Assembly (NCBI GenBank): GCA_032718475.1
Contig: JAUCBJ010009161.1
Location: 40,746 to 104,745, forward strand
Source of the DNA: Nemertoderma westbladi
Lineage: Eukaryota; Xenacoelomorpha; Nemertodermatida; Nemertodermatidae
Reading direction: 5' to 3'
DNA length: 64,000 nt
The notes beneath the pieces were generated by a model that was given only the letters and a program-made list of their open reading frames with translations, did not search any database and was not told the origin of the DNA. The translations under genes and the position numbers were made by a program. This document shows, in pieces, positions 20,201 to 31,500 of the stretch (positions are counted from its first letter, which is position 1; every line of letters starts with the position of its first letter).

Positions 20201-21478
20201 ACCAAGCTCAGCCTAAGAGACTCAGCTGCAGAGAAGTTGGATAGCGCTGGATTCGCCGTTTTCCAAGAGATTTGTATATCAAACTTACACTCCTCTGTTA
20301 TACAAAGACCTCGAATCCCCACAGGTTATTCTGTCGTGGAAATTCAGACAATAGGTCCACCTGAAGAGACAGACGCGCCCACTTCAGCTATGCACTTGGA
20401 AGACGAACCAATATGTCTAGAATCTGAAGAGATTCAGCCTATCGCGCCCCGGACCAGCGACAACGATTACATCATAGAATGGTATCAAGGTCCACAGTGT
20501 CTCACTGCGTACGATTATCGACATGCCAACTATGTTTCTAGGCAACGTTGTCGGTTATGCGCATCGAGAGACCACGATACGCCCATGGACACCAACGTCC
20601 GCTGTTCCTATTTCCAAGAACAACCGACTATGGAAATTTATTGCGCATATTGCAGACTCAATAACTTGCATATTTTTGCGGTTTGCCCTCAATTTATGAC
20701 TCAATGTCACCATTGTCAACTAAAGGGACATGCCAGTTTCGATTGCCCTTTTAATCACGATTTGGAAAGCGTAGATGAAATGATCACACTACGTTACATC
20801 AGAGCTTGGGAAGCGAACGCTGATTTACATTGTGATTCGCGCCATCGCTATTATCCCGGACGCGCTTACGAAGGAGTTTATGCGTTCCATCCTTATCTAT
20901 TCGCTTCGGTTGAACAGAAATCACGCATATCAAGTTACGAGCTACTGAAGCGCGTTGGAGAATGTATTTCAACCAAATTCGTACGCAAATTTCTCAGGAG
21001 TGTTAATCCTAGCGACCTTCATTCCTATAACTTAATCAATTATATCCGTCAGGATCCGGACTATGGAGACTTGTTTGTTAACTCACACCCCGAGTTACAG
21101 GAAGTATATCGACGGCCTTACGAATACCGAGCCCGCGAACGCGAGTTGGAAAGGACCATTAAACCCCGGAGGTTTCTAATTGCTTATGGTCCACCCACGG
21201 CCCTCGTTCAGACCACTCGTAAAGGACCCGTAAGAGCGGCTGTCTTGAAACGAGCTCTCAAAGCCGTTAGACCCCTCTCCCCTGACGTTGATGTCAATCA
21301 ACCCGGTACTTCGACTGGCGGATACACCGACCATAATCCTACACCCTCTGATGCAATCATATTGCACCCTTCACCCAGGAGTTATAGCCCTCCTTGTAAA
21401 GTGGCTCGCCCCAAAGAGAAAAAGACTCTGGCTAGCTTTAAGAAACTGCGTAAACGCCGTCCGCGCAAGAAAGACTAA
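17225..21478 (+). CDS. ORF3 of element B: intact 1417-aa protein of unknown family
   Basis: I do not recognise this protein. The frame is open for 1417 codons from ATG 17225 to TAA and ends 78 bp before the 3' LTR, where an envelope gene would sit. I see no signal peptide or membrane helix, so it is not an obvious envelope protein. Visible parts are a likely metal site C223-x2-C226-x16-C243-x2-H246 followed by SFTRY; a charged coiled-coil stretch (about 396-463, LEEKHTKLEEREEA type); a long unassigned middle; a second cysteine cluster (about 1109-1175: CRLC, CAYC, CHHCQLKGH, FDCPFNH) resembling zinc knuckles; and a very basic Pro/Ser-rich tail ending KKLRKRRPRKKD. A decayed homologue is at 47804-48514 in element C, also 3' of integrase. 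RNA binding or particle association is inferred only from the knuckles and basic tail. Confidence 0.9.
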   Translation: MTELIEDDLGIRERYTLPLQAFVDSLIRGEADPTITEDDGRYIEPLMSQEQLAHELDYRKFTTRYTNRNGTYMDFLTTGHSIDLHDTDDVDTEREMVLFKYHTQRSCNDKPRIDHENFIRNRLERENVEEPDKRIDFNEYLEFLRETYLNIASQQNLETRYPQGIHHDPVVELKRLYFTMIYLTADRPLPVIPDSFEQMEEYCKTGERSPAFPLQDVRLWYYCDECPRPNQQTERHKHPRRRCAKHSFTRYTYGSFERNLFDIPPMIARLKRSLNKPMIRVPEYSVRPPHSLVRPQTLDPNSITDPPELYSLFKDLVLPEQLVGGAPVVGSLDIRPSYLAGLGRGQLISPFDPYNRPGLNPMQPATEVEESVIRNALDAIRQKIGKGTQDCLEKRKLQQQVQSVKELALPQFDREIQNLEEDIELGRTYSLQEFLDERLQRQAEEILLEEKHTKLEEREEAALAQPEAQILMTDLYSKTVRHPSMIPHFGDKLFATIQPQPVDISTGSQNLIADAPMLQRPPIEAARVDGILVEPPDNRADLVRRMVHDVNIRARPLQNSFYGIKDHPYYVNLTQYYMIKPEDPTHNLKFLPLINPLDIVELEQLQKHLDQLVKVNSFRKPYNISRIEKDIEPPYNLDGFIKTRLVHWNLDVLFEEEKIQRYGNVETYTTRHMKYSDLPDANQCATLWHPVGMTLENATKEWNETLNVIEMYGVVTYDNEGSVPVGELGTTRMIHIRGLAGSTHVFTRACSDVIDYSFETLTETQKNLRHGQFELAQRYVIDTERKPAMGIDGSMLPQPVLEMLFNERILKIGSAVYGDLQNDFRNMENIPYPFVDTQLIAPWAEGRGFFRTMYANTPSNITKVQRTSIGHLAFQEYGWNFKVGNPINYQQVYGDHYSRLYFDGPLTAPGAVYSFMSVPLRPSLAIYTIYENTALAGWLADVCSRTIRAHPLILGTKLAKLDEHNKFIRFECFRRFLTPFRNVDSQFKDRALTKLSLRDSAAEKLDSAGFAVFQEICISNLHSSVIQRPRIPTGYSVVEIQTIGPPEETDAPTSAMHLEDEPICLESEEIQPIAPRTSDNDYIIEWYQGPQCLTAYDYRHANYVSRQRCRLCASRDHDTPMDTNVRCSYFQEQPTMEIYCAYCRLNNLHIFAVCPQFMTQCHHCQLKGHASFDCPFNHDLESVDEMITLRYIRAWEANADLHCDSRHRYYPGRAYEGVYAFHPYLFASVEQKSRISSYELLKRVGECISTKFVRKFLRSVNPSDLHSYNLINYIRQDPDYGDLFVNSHPELQEVYRRPYEYRARERELERTIKPRRFLIAYGPPTALVQTTRKGPVRAAVLKRALKAVRPLSPDVDVNQPGTSTGGYTDHNPTPSDAIILHPSPRSYSPPCKVARPKEKKTLASFKKLRKRRPRKKD

Positions 21479-21556
21479 CTGTTTAGAGTATTTACGTATA
21501 TTAGAAACTGTGATTTTGTATATTTTATAGACTAAAATCCCATTTTCTGGGAGCGG
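21479..21556 (+). other. 3' untranslated tail and polypurine tract of element B
   Basis: 78 bp from the ORF3 stop to the LTR. The end, TGGGAGCGG directly before the TGT of the LTR, is the likely plus-strand primer. GAGCGG|TGT is also found at the 3' LTR edge of element C. Confidence 0.65.
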
Positions 21557-22792
21557 TGTAAAAGCTTCTGTGGGATATAACTGGCCCCTTTTGCTTCGCA
21601 ATCCAGTTTCCCCCCAGGCGCTGGAATACTCTAAAAGGGTTCTCTAACTGTATATATATTCCCCTCGCCCGCAAGGTACCGTTACAGGTGTTTTAACGGA
21701 CATAAAAGTCATTCTTCTATATACGTGTTTTGGCGGACATGGTAAGGCAAAAAACCTGCAATGCACCAAATACCTTACACAGCTTAGCCTTGATGATTCA
21801 TATTACGACATCTAACAGCTGGTTGCTGACATGGGAACAGCCATTGGACGCATGGTTCTTTGTTTGGCTTGAGCCAATCAGAGCGATTTTTTCTGTCGAC
21901 GTGTAGATATTTGGTCGATCATACTAGGAGTGTTCTGTCTTACTGTTTTTTCTTGATACTTTGTTGTTGCTATCTAGGCCAGGAACACCGGCTCTAGAGT
22001 CAATTCATTTTCATACTTTTGAAGAAACATTAGTAGGCTTAAGATTATAGAGCGTATAACTGTTATCTTGTCACATCTTGTCATATCATATCTTAACCTA
22101 CCGTCTTAATGTTGTTTACTGTTGTGTTTTGGTTGAATATTATTTGGAGAACATATATAAAGAACCCAAATTTCCCAATTTTCTTGATACACTACAGGTT
22201 AGAGAGACGGGATATATATAGCGATTGCGACTTATATTATTGTGGTTTGTAGTGAATTTAATGCTATTTGATAAGCCCTACATGAGTCAATTGCTGCTCT
22301 CTTTATATATGATAAAATTCATTGATGGTCGGCAAATTAGTGAGAAGTATTGTGTGTTACCGGTAGTGTGCCTGATTGTGACTGATAACTAAGCATTTCC
22401 TAAAGAATGCGCCTCATACGTGAATCATAAGCCTTACCGACTTACCGTTGTGATTAGTATAAGTCATATCTCTGTTTACCTAGATAGAGCGCCACGTCCT
22501 AAAGGAACTGTTAATATTTACCGAAAGTAAATAATATTAGTCAGAAATTAATTATTAACGATCAATCGAATAATACAATACAGTAAGCTTACACTGCAAT
22601 AATAATCTAAGCCCTCAGAATCCAGTCTCCAGGGTATATCCAGCGGGTGAATGGACGCGCACTAGGCTGGCTTCTGCTAATGTTGTGTTTATTGGTATTA
22701 AATATTTGTCATCTTCTAAAGTCTATTTATAAACCAAAAGACATATACATTTTGGCAGGTTAAACTGCTAAAGGTCTTCAAAAGCGCGTACA
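21557..22792 (+). repeat. 3' LTR of element B
   Basis: 1236 bp, same length and almost the same sequence as 7527-8762, ending GCGCGTACA. About seven substitutions were noticed by eye, roughly 0.6 percent. Confidence 0.95.
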
Positions 22793-22797
22793 ACCTC
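22793..22797. repeat. Target site duplication of element B, right (ACCTC)
   Basis: Second copy of the 5-bp duplication. After it the gag of A resumes (codons for DPAVWKR on the minus strand). Confidence 0.93.
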
Positions 22798-23396
22798 TTC
22801 CACACAGCTGGATCTCGAGTGTCTCTTACTACTCCCATCCTGTATAAGTCCTCCCAGGCAGCTTCCGATAAGTTAAACGGGAGTCCGGATCCAGGGAAGT
22901 TCCATTGCGTCTCGACAATAGACTTCAGTTCCTCCATCGTGTATCCCGCATAACTGTCTCTGGTCGATCGCTTACCTATCGCCCAATCGATTTGATGTTC
23001 TTCCACCGCGATCAATACTCTAGTGAGTACGGCTCCAGGAAGAATTAGAAGTGGATCTGGATAAACCGCTTCTGTCATCTTTGCTCCGATCTTGGGTGTC
23101 AACTCTACAGTGTCTGAACTACTGGAGTTATCGGGCCGCTGAGAAATAAGTTCCCGGTTCGGGTGCTGCTGCTGTTTAACAACTGCCTCTTGGTCCCGCT
23201 TGACTTGAGCCCTAGTGCCTATGATAGACCTATAGTTCTTTACTAGCCTAGGGTCTGATACTACTACTGTAGGGATGACTTTTCTTACAGTAGGAGGGGA
23301 CTTGGACCTCGGTCTCAGATTTTCTATACTCCTATCTGAGTCACAGAATGTTCTTTCTAGGAGACTATCTGACAGTGTTTGTTTTGTGTCAGCCAT
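22798..23396 (-). pseudogene. Element A gag, N-terminal 200 residues
   Basis: This is the first part of the A Gag, from ATG 23396 to the B insertion. It aligns closely with residues 1-207 of the B Gag (SDSL, VVSDPRL, RSIIGTRAQVKRDQEA, DPLLILPGAVLT, ESQ/ETQWNFPGSGLPFNLSEA). An open frame continues into the LTR of B (to 22716), but that stretch is LTR read-through and not Gag. Together with 4457-7526 it gives the whole interrupted gene. Confidence 0.92.
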
Positions 23397-24876
23397 AATT
23401 TATATTGCAGTTGAATGCCTACTACTATAACGACAGTTAAAGTAAGTCTAGTAATTCAGTATCAACTGTAAGCCTAATAATTAATTACCAATACCGTTAC
23501 TCAGTATAACGTGATATATATATAATATATTAAAATACCGGTATACACTTATAGTATATATATAAGTATTATTACAGACTAGGATTAGTCACAGAATACC
23601 GGTATATAATTTCAGCCTAAATTTATATAAATAAATATAATAAGCCTACCGTAAATACCGGTATACACCTATAGTATATATAAGTATTATTATAGACTAG
23701 GATTAGTCACAGAATACCGGTATATAGTTTCAGCCTAAATTTATATAAATATATATAATAAGCCTACTTTGAATACCGGTAATGTCAATTATTTTATAAT
23801 AACTGTATTTCTGAATTATTAGGGTTACTTCCCTTTACTTATTACGTATTAATATTACTTATTACTTATTACGAATTATTATATTTGTTATTAAGCAGTA
23901 GTTCAACTGATATTAAGACCTAATGGATGTATAACAGGCCTACTATTTTATAAATCGGTTTGAGTTGATTTATAATATATATATACCCGTACAAGGGGTT
24001 TTGTCAATGTTTGAAATAAATGTTATTATTTCTGGGTAAGGAGTCACTACACAGAAGCTGTTCGCTCTCAGTGGAGTGCTACTTGATGGACACTAAAACG
24101 AATAATTCTACTTTACTAAGTTACTTATCACTACAAATTACTTACAATCTCAGTTTGAGACTACAATCTCTAAATATACACTAAAAAGTTACACATACAA
24201 ATTTTTGGGTAATTTTACAAGAAATCTACAAACCAGCCTAACAAGGAGTTAGAATTTCTGGTTGTTACAAACTGACAGGATACTACGGTATTTGAAAACA
24301 ATAAAGCAGTAGTAAGTAAATTGCGTTGTCCAGATAAGAAAATACCACCGTCTGACGACTTATATTCTTAGCTCTATAAGTACTACGTTATGTACCCGGA
24401 GTGTCCTTACCTAGAAGTTAATTACCGCAGCCAACCAGAGCTAACGTGCCTATTAACCACTTTACAACACAAATATACTGCCTACACACTAAATTACTTT
24501 CGGAAAGCACTGTACTCTAAACCCTAAATTAGGTACAAGTACTTATACAACAAATAACTAGCAGTTAAATATACTTGAACAGCTAAAAGAACCACGGTAT
24601 CTGCTGGAGAAACTGGAGCACAAAATCACCAGTCTTTACCTACGCCAAGCAGCCCTGATGTAGTACCGGGGTTAATTTAACTATAACGGTATGTATAACA
24701 AGCACAATTACTGTAGGAATAAACTTGGGGGTATGTAGGTTGCGAATACTCGCATATACTCTGAATAATAAATATTACGCTACCCGTGCAGACTATACAA
24801 ACAAAATACAGACCAAATGCTGGCAGACTACTGTCAAGTCTAAATAAACTACAGTATATGCAGCATATGCAGCATA
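23397..24876 (-). other. Leader of element A
   Basis: Untranslated region between the A 5' LTR and gag, homologous on the opposite strand to 9600-10990 of the B leader. It shares, for example, the block around ACTACGGTATTTGAAAA and the block around GGTATCTGCTGGAG. It lacks the left part of the B leader. It contains the palindrome array at 23535-23782. Confidence 0.8.
23535..23782 (-). repeat. Array of ATACCGGTAT palindromes in leader of A
   Basis: Sites at 23535, 23596, 23655, 23714 and 23773 (last base A) are spaced 59-61 bp apart, within two copies of an approximately 118-bp unit. This is the counterpart of 10648-10891 in B. Confidence 0.85.
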
Positions 24877-25983
24877 TGTATATCGACTTTAGCCTAGACC
24901 AATTATTTAATGTACTGAAGTTACATCCGCGCCGCCGAAGCCAGTCTGTGCGCGATCATTCACCCGCAGTTAAGGGAGACTGGATTCGGGTGCTTTGAAG
25001 TTATTGCAGTGCAGACCTACTATATTATTCGATTGATCGTTACTATATAATCTCTGACAAATATATTTACTTTCGGGGAAATATTAACAGTTCCTTTAGG
25101 ACGTGGCGCTTTAAGTATAAAAACAGAGTTATGACTTATACTAATCACAACTAGATGGCTAATGAGTTTCATAAATAGCGCATTCTTTAGGAGATGCTTT
25201 ATTATCTGTCACACTACTTCACACGACTTCACACTACTTCACACTATTGCACACTGATCTGCCGACCGTCACTGAATTTGATCATATATAAGGAAGATCG
25301 CAACTGACACTTGTAGGGATTATGAAATAGCATTTCATTCACACAAAAACCACAATAATGTAAGTCGCAGTTGCTACCGGTAACCTGTTACTCTAACCTT
25401 CAGTAATCAAGAAGATTGGGGGTTTTATGATTATCCATCGGTATTCTCCAAATATATCAGCAATATACATAAACAAATAACAACAATTAATAACAGAAGT
25501 AAAATAATGCAGTGAACAATCAGCATGTGTTACGTAAGTCAGTATGTATCAATGTGTTATGAGTTATGGTATGACCAGGTGAGTGATCGGATGTTGAGTC
25601 AGTAGGTTCATCAGATAATAGTTTTACATTCTTGTAATCAAAGCCATCAGATGTTTAGGCCAAAGTCTGAAACTTCCACAACAGAAGTACAGAAGAATTC
25701 TAAGCCGGTTTTCTGGCTCAGAAAGGTAAACAAAGGCCGTAATGCATTGCGCGGTTTTCCGTAGGCCCTTGTTCAACATAAAGTAAAAATCGCTCTGATT
25801 GGCTGAGCAGAACAAAGAGGTTCCACGTTTACAGGAAACCAGCTGACAGATTTCGTCATCTGAGCTCCAGTCTTTTAGAGTATTATGCGCATTGCGGCAA
25901 AAATGACTTGTTATGTCCGCTAAAGCACCTACACTGTGCATTGCGGGGAAAAATGACTTGTTATGTCCGCAAAAGCTTTTACA
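24877..25983 (-). repeat. 5' LTR of element A
   Basis: Read on the minus strand it starts TGTAAAAGC at 25983, as the LTR of B does, and shares many blocks with it (for example TCCTAAAGGAACTG and the AATCAGAGCG stretch). It most likely ends in TATACA at 24877; that edge is less certain. The LINE resumes at 25984 with ACAAG, the probable target duplication. The outer 439 bp were later copied in the tandem duplication. Confidence 0.8.
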
Positions 25984-28204
25984 ACAAGACTGTAATGCAT
26001 TTACACTACGACCCTTCTCCAGTGATCACCGCTTTATTGTGGCCAAGGTAAGACTTAGTCTGCGTGCTAGCAGAACAACGAAATCTGCCTTGCCGCGGCA
26101 TGACTGGTCCTCTCTGTTGCAACAGCCAAGTGTGAGATCCAGCTTCACACTACAGCTGAGCAACAGGTATGATGTTCTTGCCTCTGAGGCGGCAGATCAC
26201 TCTGAGGGCTATACTGCCTTTACAGAGGCAGTTAAGTTAGCAGCTGCAGAAACAGTTCCTTATACCCTCGAAACAGGAAACGGGCCCCCTGGACATACAA
26301 AATTCAGAAGTGCCGAAATGAGCTCTACAAGGCGCAGAAAGAGTCCCGACTCAAACAGACTACAGCGGCCAAGAATGCAGTTAAGGCTGCATCTACGTCC
26401 CTGAACAGGCAGTGCTCTGTTAATTTACAGGAGCTAATAAACCAACAGGTTGATGACATCAATGATGCTGACGACAGCAGGCAATCATGCCTGGAGATCG
26501 ATCAACTTGCTTGCTGGTCGAAAAAGCCAACCAACCACCAAGGTTAAGGCTGAAACACCAGCCAATCGCCTCAATGGTTGGAAGGCCCACTTTGAAAAGC
26601 TCCTCAATAATGACAGGGTATTGCCTGATAACTTTATAGTAAAAGTGTCTGAGTCTGTACTCCCAGATATTCCCATTGGTGATATCTCCTTTGCAGAAGT
26701 GAAGGCTGCTGCAAAGAGCATTAAGACCAATCGTGCCAGTTGAGTATATGGTGTTCCCCCTGAGGTCTTTAAAATACCTGAGTGTTTAAAGCTCATATTT
26801 CCCATCATAGTAGACATGTACCAAACAACAAGAGTTCCACAAGAAATGAAAACAAATAAGTTGGTGCCAGTTCCCAAGAAGGGCAACCTAACACTCTATG
26901 GTTCTTTTTGGGGAATCTCATTAATCTCGATTGCTGCAAAGCTATACAATATAATTCTATTAAATCGCATCAGGGATCCCATTGAGAGACTGCTCCGTGG
27001 AAATCAGAATGGGTTCCGTAAAGGGCGTGGGACCATGGAGCCCATTTTGGCACTTAGAAGGATAATTGAAGAGTTATCAAAAAAGAAAGACAGGCATCTG
27101 GATGTTGTCTTTGTTGACTTCTTCAAGGCCTTTGATTCAGTCTCTCGCTCACGTATGTTCAGCATACTTTCATTATATGGGATTCCTGATGAAATTATTG
27201 CAGCAATCAGATCAGTATACGATGGTTCGACAACATTTGTGTCTACTGTTGACGGTGACACAGAACCATTTGAAGTGTTATGGGGCGTCATCCAGGGAGA
27301 CACACTTGCTCCATTCTTGTTCATAATTGTTGTTGAGTATGTTCTACGCATGTCCTTAGATTTTCATAATGATGATGGGGTGATGATAACTCCACCTACT
27401 GGCTCCAGAAGTCGAGGAAATCCTGCCAAGTACCTAACTGATCTAGACTTTGCTGATGACTTAGGAGTACTCTCAGAATCACTAGAGGGAGCGCAACGGC
27501 TCCTCAGCTCATTAGAACATGCTTCTTCTAGTGTTGGTCTTTTTATTAACTCCAGAAAGACCAAAATTTTGTCAGTTAACTTTGAAAGTCCTCAGCAAGT
27601 CTCTGATCGGATGAACATAAGCTCAAAATATGGTATGCTTGAGCATGTGGATGACTTCTGTTACCTGGGATCATGGATACGGAAGTCAGGTGAGGACCTT
27701 CGAATACGTAAGGGAAAGGCATGGGCAGCCTTGAATAGGCTTTCCAGGATTTGGAAGTCACTGAGAATTAATCGGAAACTTAAGGTCCGATTATAAAGAG
27801 CAGCAGTAGTTCCAGTACTCCTCTAAGGGAGCCCATGCTGGGCTCTAACTGCTGAGGACACCAAATCTCTGGATGGCACATTCACAAGAATGCTACACCG
27901 GGTTCATTGTGTCAAGTACAATGCACACATCTCCAACCAGACACTATATAACATTGGAGGTGTCTCATTGGTTCCCCCAAGCTTGACACTAGAACAAAAT
28001 CGCCTCTGCTTTGCAGGACATTGCTTTCGCCGTGAGGAAAAGCCAGTGCATAATCTTGTACTTTGGCAGCCTCATGGAGTGAATAAGCATGGTGGACAGC
28101 CCATGACTTTCTTGAGACGCATATTAAAGGACACTGGCCTTGAAGATGCGGATGATCTAGCAAATATCATGGGTGATAGGGAGTTGTGGCAATTTTGTCG
28201 ATAA
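25984..28204 (+). pseudogene. LINE (APE-type non-LTR retrotransposon) remnant, copy 1
   Basis: The LINE is entered in the last part of its endonuclease (DCNAFTLRPFSSDHRFIVAKV, ending in the SDH catalytic block) because element A is inserted just upstream. Then come a linker region with two frames (to about 26743, ending in a TGA) and the RT (26816-27796). The RT has the palm entry KLVPVPKKGN, the YGSFWGISL block, GNQNGFRKGRGT, DVVFVDFFKAFDSV (first Asp) and the active-site FADD. After a stop, the C-terminal part is in 27890-28204 (LCFAGHCFRREE, FLRRILKDTGL). The function was copying LINE RNA into DNA. Premature stops and frame changes make it dead. Clade is not certain; RTE-like is my best guess. 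Confidence 0.88.
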
Positions 28205-28566
28205 GCCGGCACAGCATTCTTAAAAATGCAGCTGCAATGCAGCATGTCGATCCTAGTAGTAGTACGAGTGAACTGTGCGCTTACCACGCACTACGTCCAG
28301 TGTCCTACCTGTAATATAAGTAAGTCACACATACATTTACTCACAACACATTATAACGGAACGGTTTACACGTAGCTGTCACTTTACTCCCTTGAAGCAG
28401 TTTATAAGCGCCGAAACTATATACTTACAGTGATTGATTGTACATCCAGGTCAGATATGTATATTAGATAATATATATATATAAACAAACGTTCGTTCCT
28501 GCTATGCGGCAGGTACCCCAAGGCACTTGATAACATAAGAGTTACAGACAGACTCATGGCGGCGAA
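28205..28566 (+). other. LINE 3' region, copy 1
   Basis: Non-coding DNA after the LINE stop, AT-rich with a short TA run (about 28470-28490). No gene seen. Repeated exactly at 31227-31588. Confidence 0.6.
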
Positions 28567-31500
28567 TGTATCAATGTGTTATGAGTTATGGTATGACCAG
28601 GTGAGTGATCGGATGTTGAGTCAGTAGGTTCATCAGATAATAGTTTTACATTCTTGTAATCAAAGCCATCAGATGTTTAGGCCAAAGTCTGAAACTTCCA
28701 CAACAGAAGTACAGAAGAATTCTAAGCCGGTTTTCTGGCTCAGAAAGGTAAACAAAGGCCGTAATGCATTGCGCGGTTTTCCGTAGGCCCTTGTTCAACA
28801 TAAAGTAAAAATCGCTCTGATTGGCTGAGCAGAACAAAGAGGTTCCACGTTTACAGGAAACCAGCTGACAGATTTCGTCATCTGAGCTCCAGTCTTTTAG
28901 AGTATTATGCGCATTGCGGCAAAAATGACTTGTTATGTCCGCTAAAGCACCTACACTGTGCATTGCGGGGAAAAATGACTTGTTATGTCCGCAAAAGCTT
29001 TTACAACAAGACTGTAATGCATTTACACTACGACCCTTCTCCAGTGATCACCGCTTTATTGTGGCCAAGGTAAGACTTAGTCTGCGTGCTAGCAGAACAA
29101 CGAAATCTGCCTTGCCGCGGCATGACTGGTCCTCTCTGTTGCAACAGCCAAGTGTGAGATCCAGCTTCACACTACAGCTGAGCAACAGGTATGATGTTCT
29201 TGCCTCTGAGGCGGCAGATCACTCTGAGGGCTATACTGCCTTTACAGAGGCAGTTAAGTTAGCAGCTGCAGAAACAGTTCCTTATACCCTCGAAACAGGA
29301 AACGGGCCCCCTGGACATACAAAATTCAGAAGTGCCGAAATGAGCTCTACAAGGCGCAGAAAGAGTCCCGACTCAAACAGACTACAGCGGCCAAGAATGC
29401 AGTTAAGGCTGCATCTACGTCCCTGAACAGGCAGTGCTCTGTTAATTTACAGGAGCTAATAAACCAACAGGTTGATGACATCAATGATGCTGACGACAGC
29501 AGGCAATCATGCCTGGAGATCGATCAACTTGCTTGCTGGTCGAAAAAGCCAACCAACCACCAAGGTTAAGGCTGAAACACCAGCCAATCGCCTCAATGGT
29601 TGGAAGGCCCACTTTGAAAAGCTCCTCAATAATGACAGGGTATTGCCTGATAACTTTATAGTAAAAGTGTCTGAGTCTGTACTCCCAGATATTCCCATTG
29701 GTGATATCTCCTTTGCAGAAGTGAAGGCTGCTGCAAAGAGCATTAAGACCAATCGTGCCAGTTGAGTATATGGTGTTCCCCCTGAGGTCTTTAAAATACC
29801 TGAGTGTTTAAAGCTCATATTTCCCATCATAGTAGACATGTACCAAACAACAAGAGTTCCACAAGAAATGAAAACAAATAAGTTGGTGCCAGTTCCCAAG
29901 AAGGGCAACCTAACACTCTATGGTTCTTTTTGGGGAATCTCATTAATCTCGATTGCTGCAAAGCTATACAATATAATTCTATTAAATCGCATCAGGGATC
30001 CCATTGAGAGACTGCTCCGTGGAAATCAGAATGGGTTCCGTAAAGGGCGTGGGACCATGGAGCCCATTTTGGCACTTAGAAGGATAATTGAAGAGTTATC
30101 AAAAAAGAAAGACAGGCATCTGGATGTTGTCTTTGTTGACTTCTTCAAGGCCTTTGATTCAGTCTCTCGCTCACGTATGTTCAGCATACTTTCATTATAT
30201 GGGATTCCTGATGAAATTATTGCAGCAATCAGATCAGTATACGATGGTTCGACAACATTTGTGTCTACTGTTGACGGTGACACAGAACCATTTGAAGTGT
30301 TATGGGGCGTCATCCAGGGAGACACACTTGCTCCATTCTTGTTCATAATTGTTGTTGAGTATGTTCTACGCATGTCCTTAGATTTTCATAATGATGATGG
30401 GGTGATGATAACTCCACCTACTGGCTCCAGAAGTCGAGGAAATCCTGCCAAGTACCTAACTGATCTAGACTTTGCTGATGACTTAGGAGTACTCTCAGAA
30501 TCACTAGAGGGAGCGCAACGGCTCCTCAGCTCATTAGAACATGCTTCTTCTAGTGTTGGTCTTTTTATTAACTCCAGAAAGACCAAAATTTTGTCAGTTA
30601 ACTTTGAAAGTCCTCAGCAAGTCTCTGATCGGATGAACATAAGCTCAAAATATGGTATGCTTGAGCATGTGGATGACTTCTGTTACCTGGGATCATGGAT
30701 ACGGAAGTCAGGTGAGGACCTTCGAATACGTAAGGGAAAGGCATGGGCAGCCTTGAATAGGCTTTCCAGGATTTGGAAGTCACTGAGAATTAATCGGAAA
30801 CTTAAGGTCCGATTATAAAGAGCAGCAGTAGTTCCAGTACTCCTCTAAGGGAGCCCATGCTGGGCTCTAACTGCTGAGGACACCAAATCTCTGGATGGCA
30901 CATTCACAAGAATGCTACACCGGGTTCATTGTGTCAAGTACAATGCACACATCTCCAACCAGACACTATATAACATTGGAGGTGTCTCATTGGTTCCCCC
31001 AAGCTTGACACTAGAACAAAATCGCCTCTGCTTTGCAGGACATTGCTTTCGCCGTGAGGAAAAGCCAGTGCATAATCTTGTACTTTGGCAGCCTCATGGA
31101 GTGAATAAGCATGGTGGACAGCCCATGACTTTCTTGAGACGCATATTAAAGGACACTGGCCTTGAAGATGCGGATGATCTAGCAAATATCATGGGTGATA
31201 GGGAGTTGTGGCAATTTTGTCGATAAGCCGGCACAGCATTCTTAAAAATGCAGCTGCAATGCAGCATGTCGATCCTAGTAGTAGTACGAGTGAACTGTGC
31301 GCTTACCACGCACTACGTCCAGTGTCCTACCTGTAATATAAGTAAGTCACACATACATTTACTCACAACACATTATAACGGAACGGTTTACACGTAGCTG
31401 TCACTTTACTCCCTTGAAGCAGTTTATAAGCGCCGAAACTATATACTTACAGTGATTGATTGTACATCCAGGTCAGATATGTATATTAGATAATATATAT

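Larger units (their letters stand above)
7527..22792 (+). mobile_element. Element B, complete BEL/Pao-type LTR retrotransposon with extra gene
   Basis: The 15,266-bp element is bounded by two 1236-bp direct LTRs beginning TGTAAAAGC and ending in TACA, with a 5-bp target duplication. Between the LTRs are a 2.2-kb leader, gag, protease, a pol with two big deletions, a 1.6-kb spacer and an intact 1417-codon gene (ORF3). I noticed about seven base differences between the LTRs, so the insertion is recent. It sits inside the gag of its relative A in opposite orientation. Without RT and integrase it must have been mobilised in trans. Confidence 0.95.
25545..28566. repeat. 3022-bp tandem duplication, copy 1
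   Basis: From TGTATCAATG to GCGGCGAA the sequence is repeated immediately afterwards with no difference that I can find, and all reading frames match exactly. The unit starts inside the LTR of A and ends beyond the LINE 3' region, so it is not a unit of transposition. Confidence 0.95.

Noticed and set aside
17225-21478. Reading ORF3 as a retroviral-type envelope gene because of its position
   Set aside because: No signal peptide, fusion-like hydrophobic stretch or membrane anchor can be seen, and the cysteine clusters look like metal knuckles.
25624-25941. 105-codon minus-strand frame, repeated at 28646-28963
   Set aside because: It lies wholly inside the 5' LTR of element A. The second copy is only the tandem duplication.
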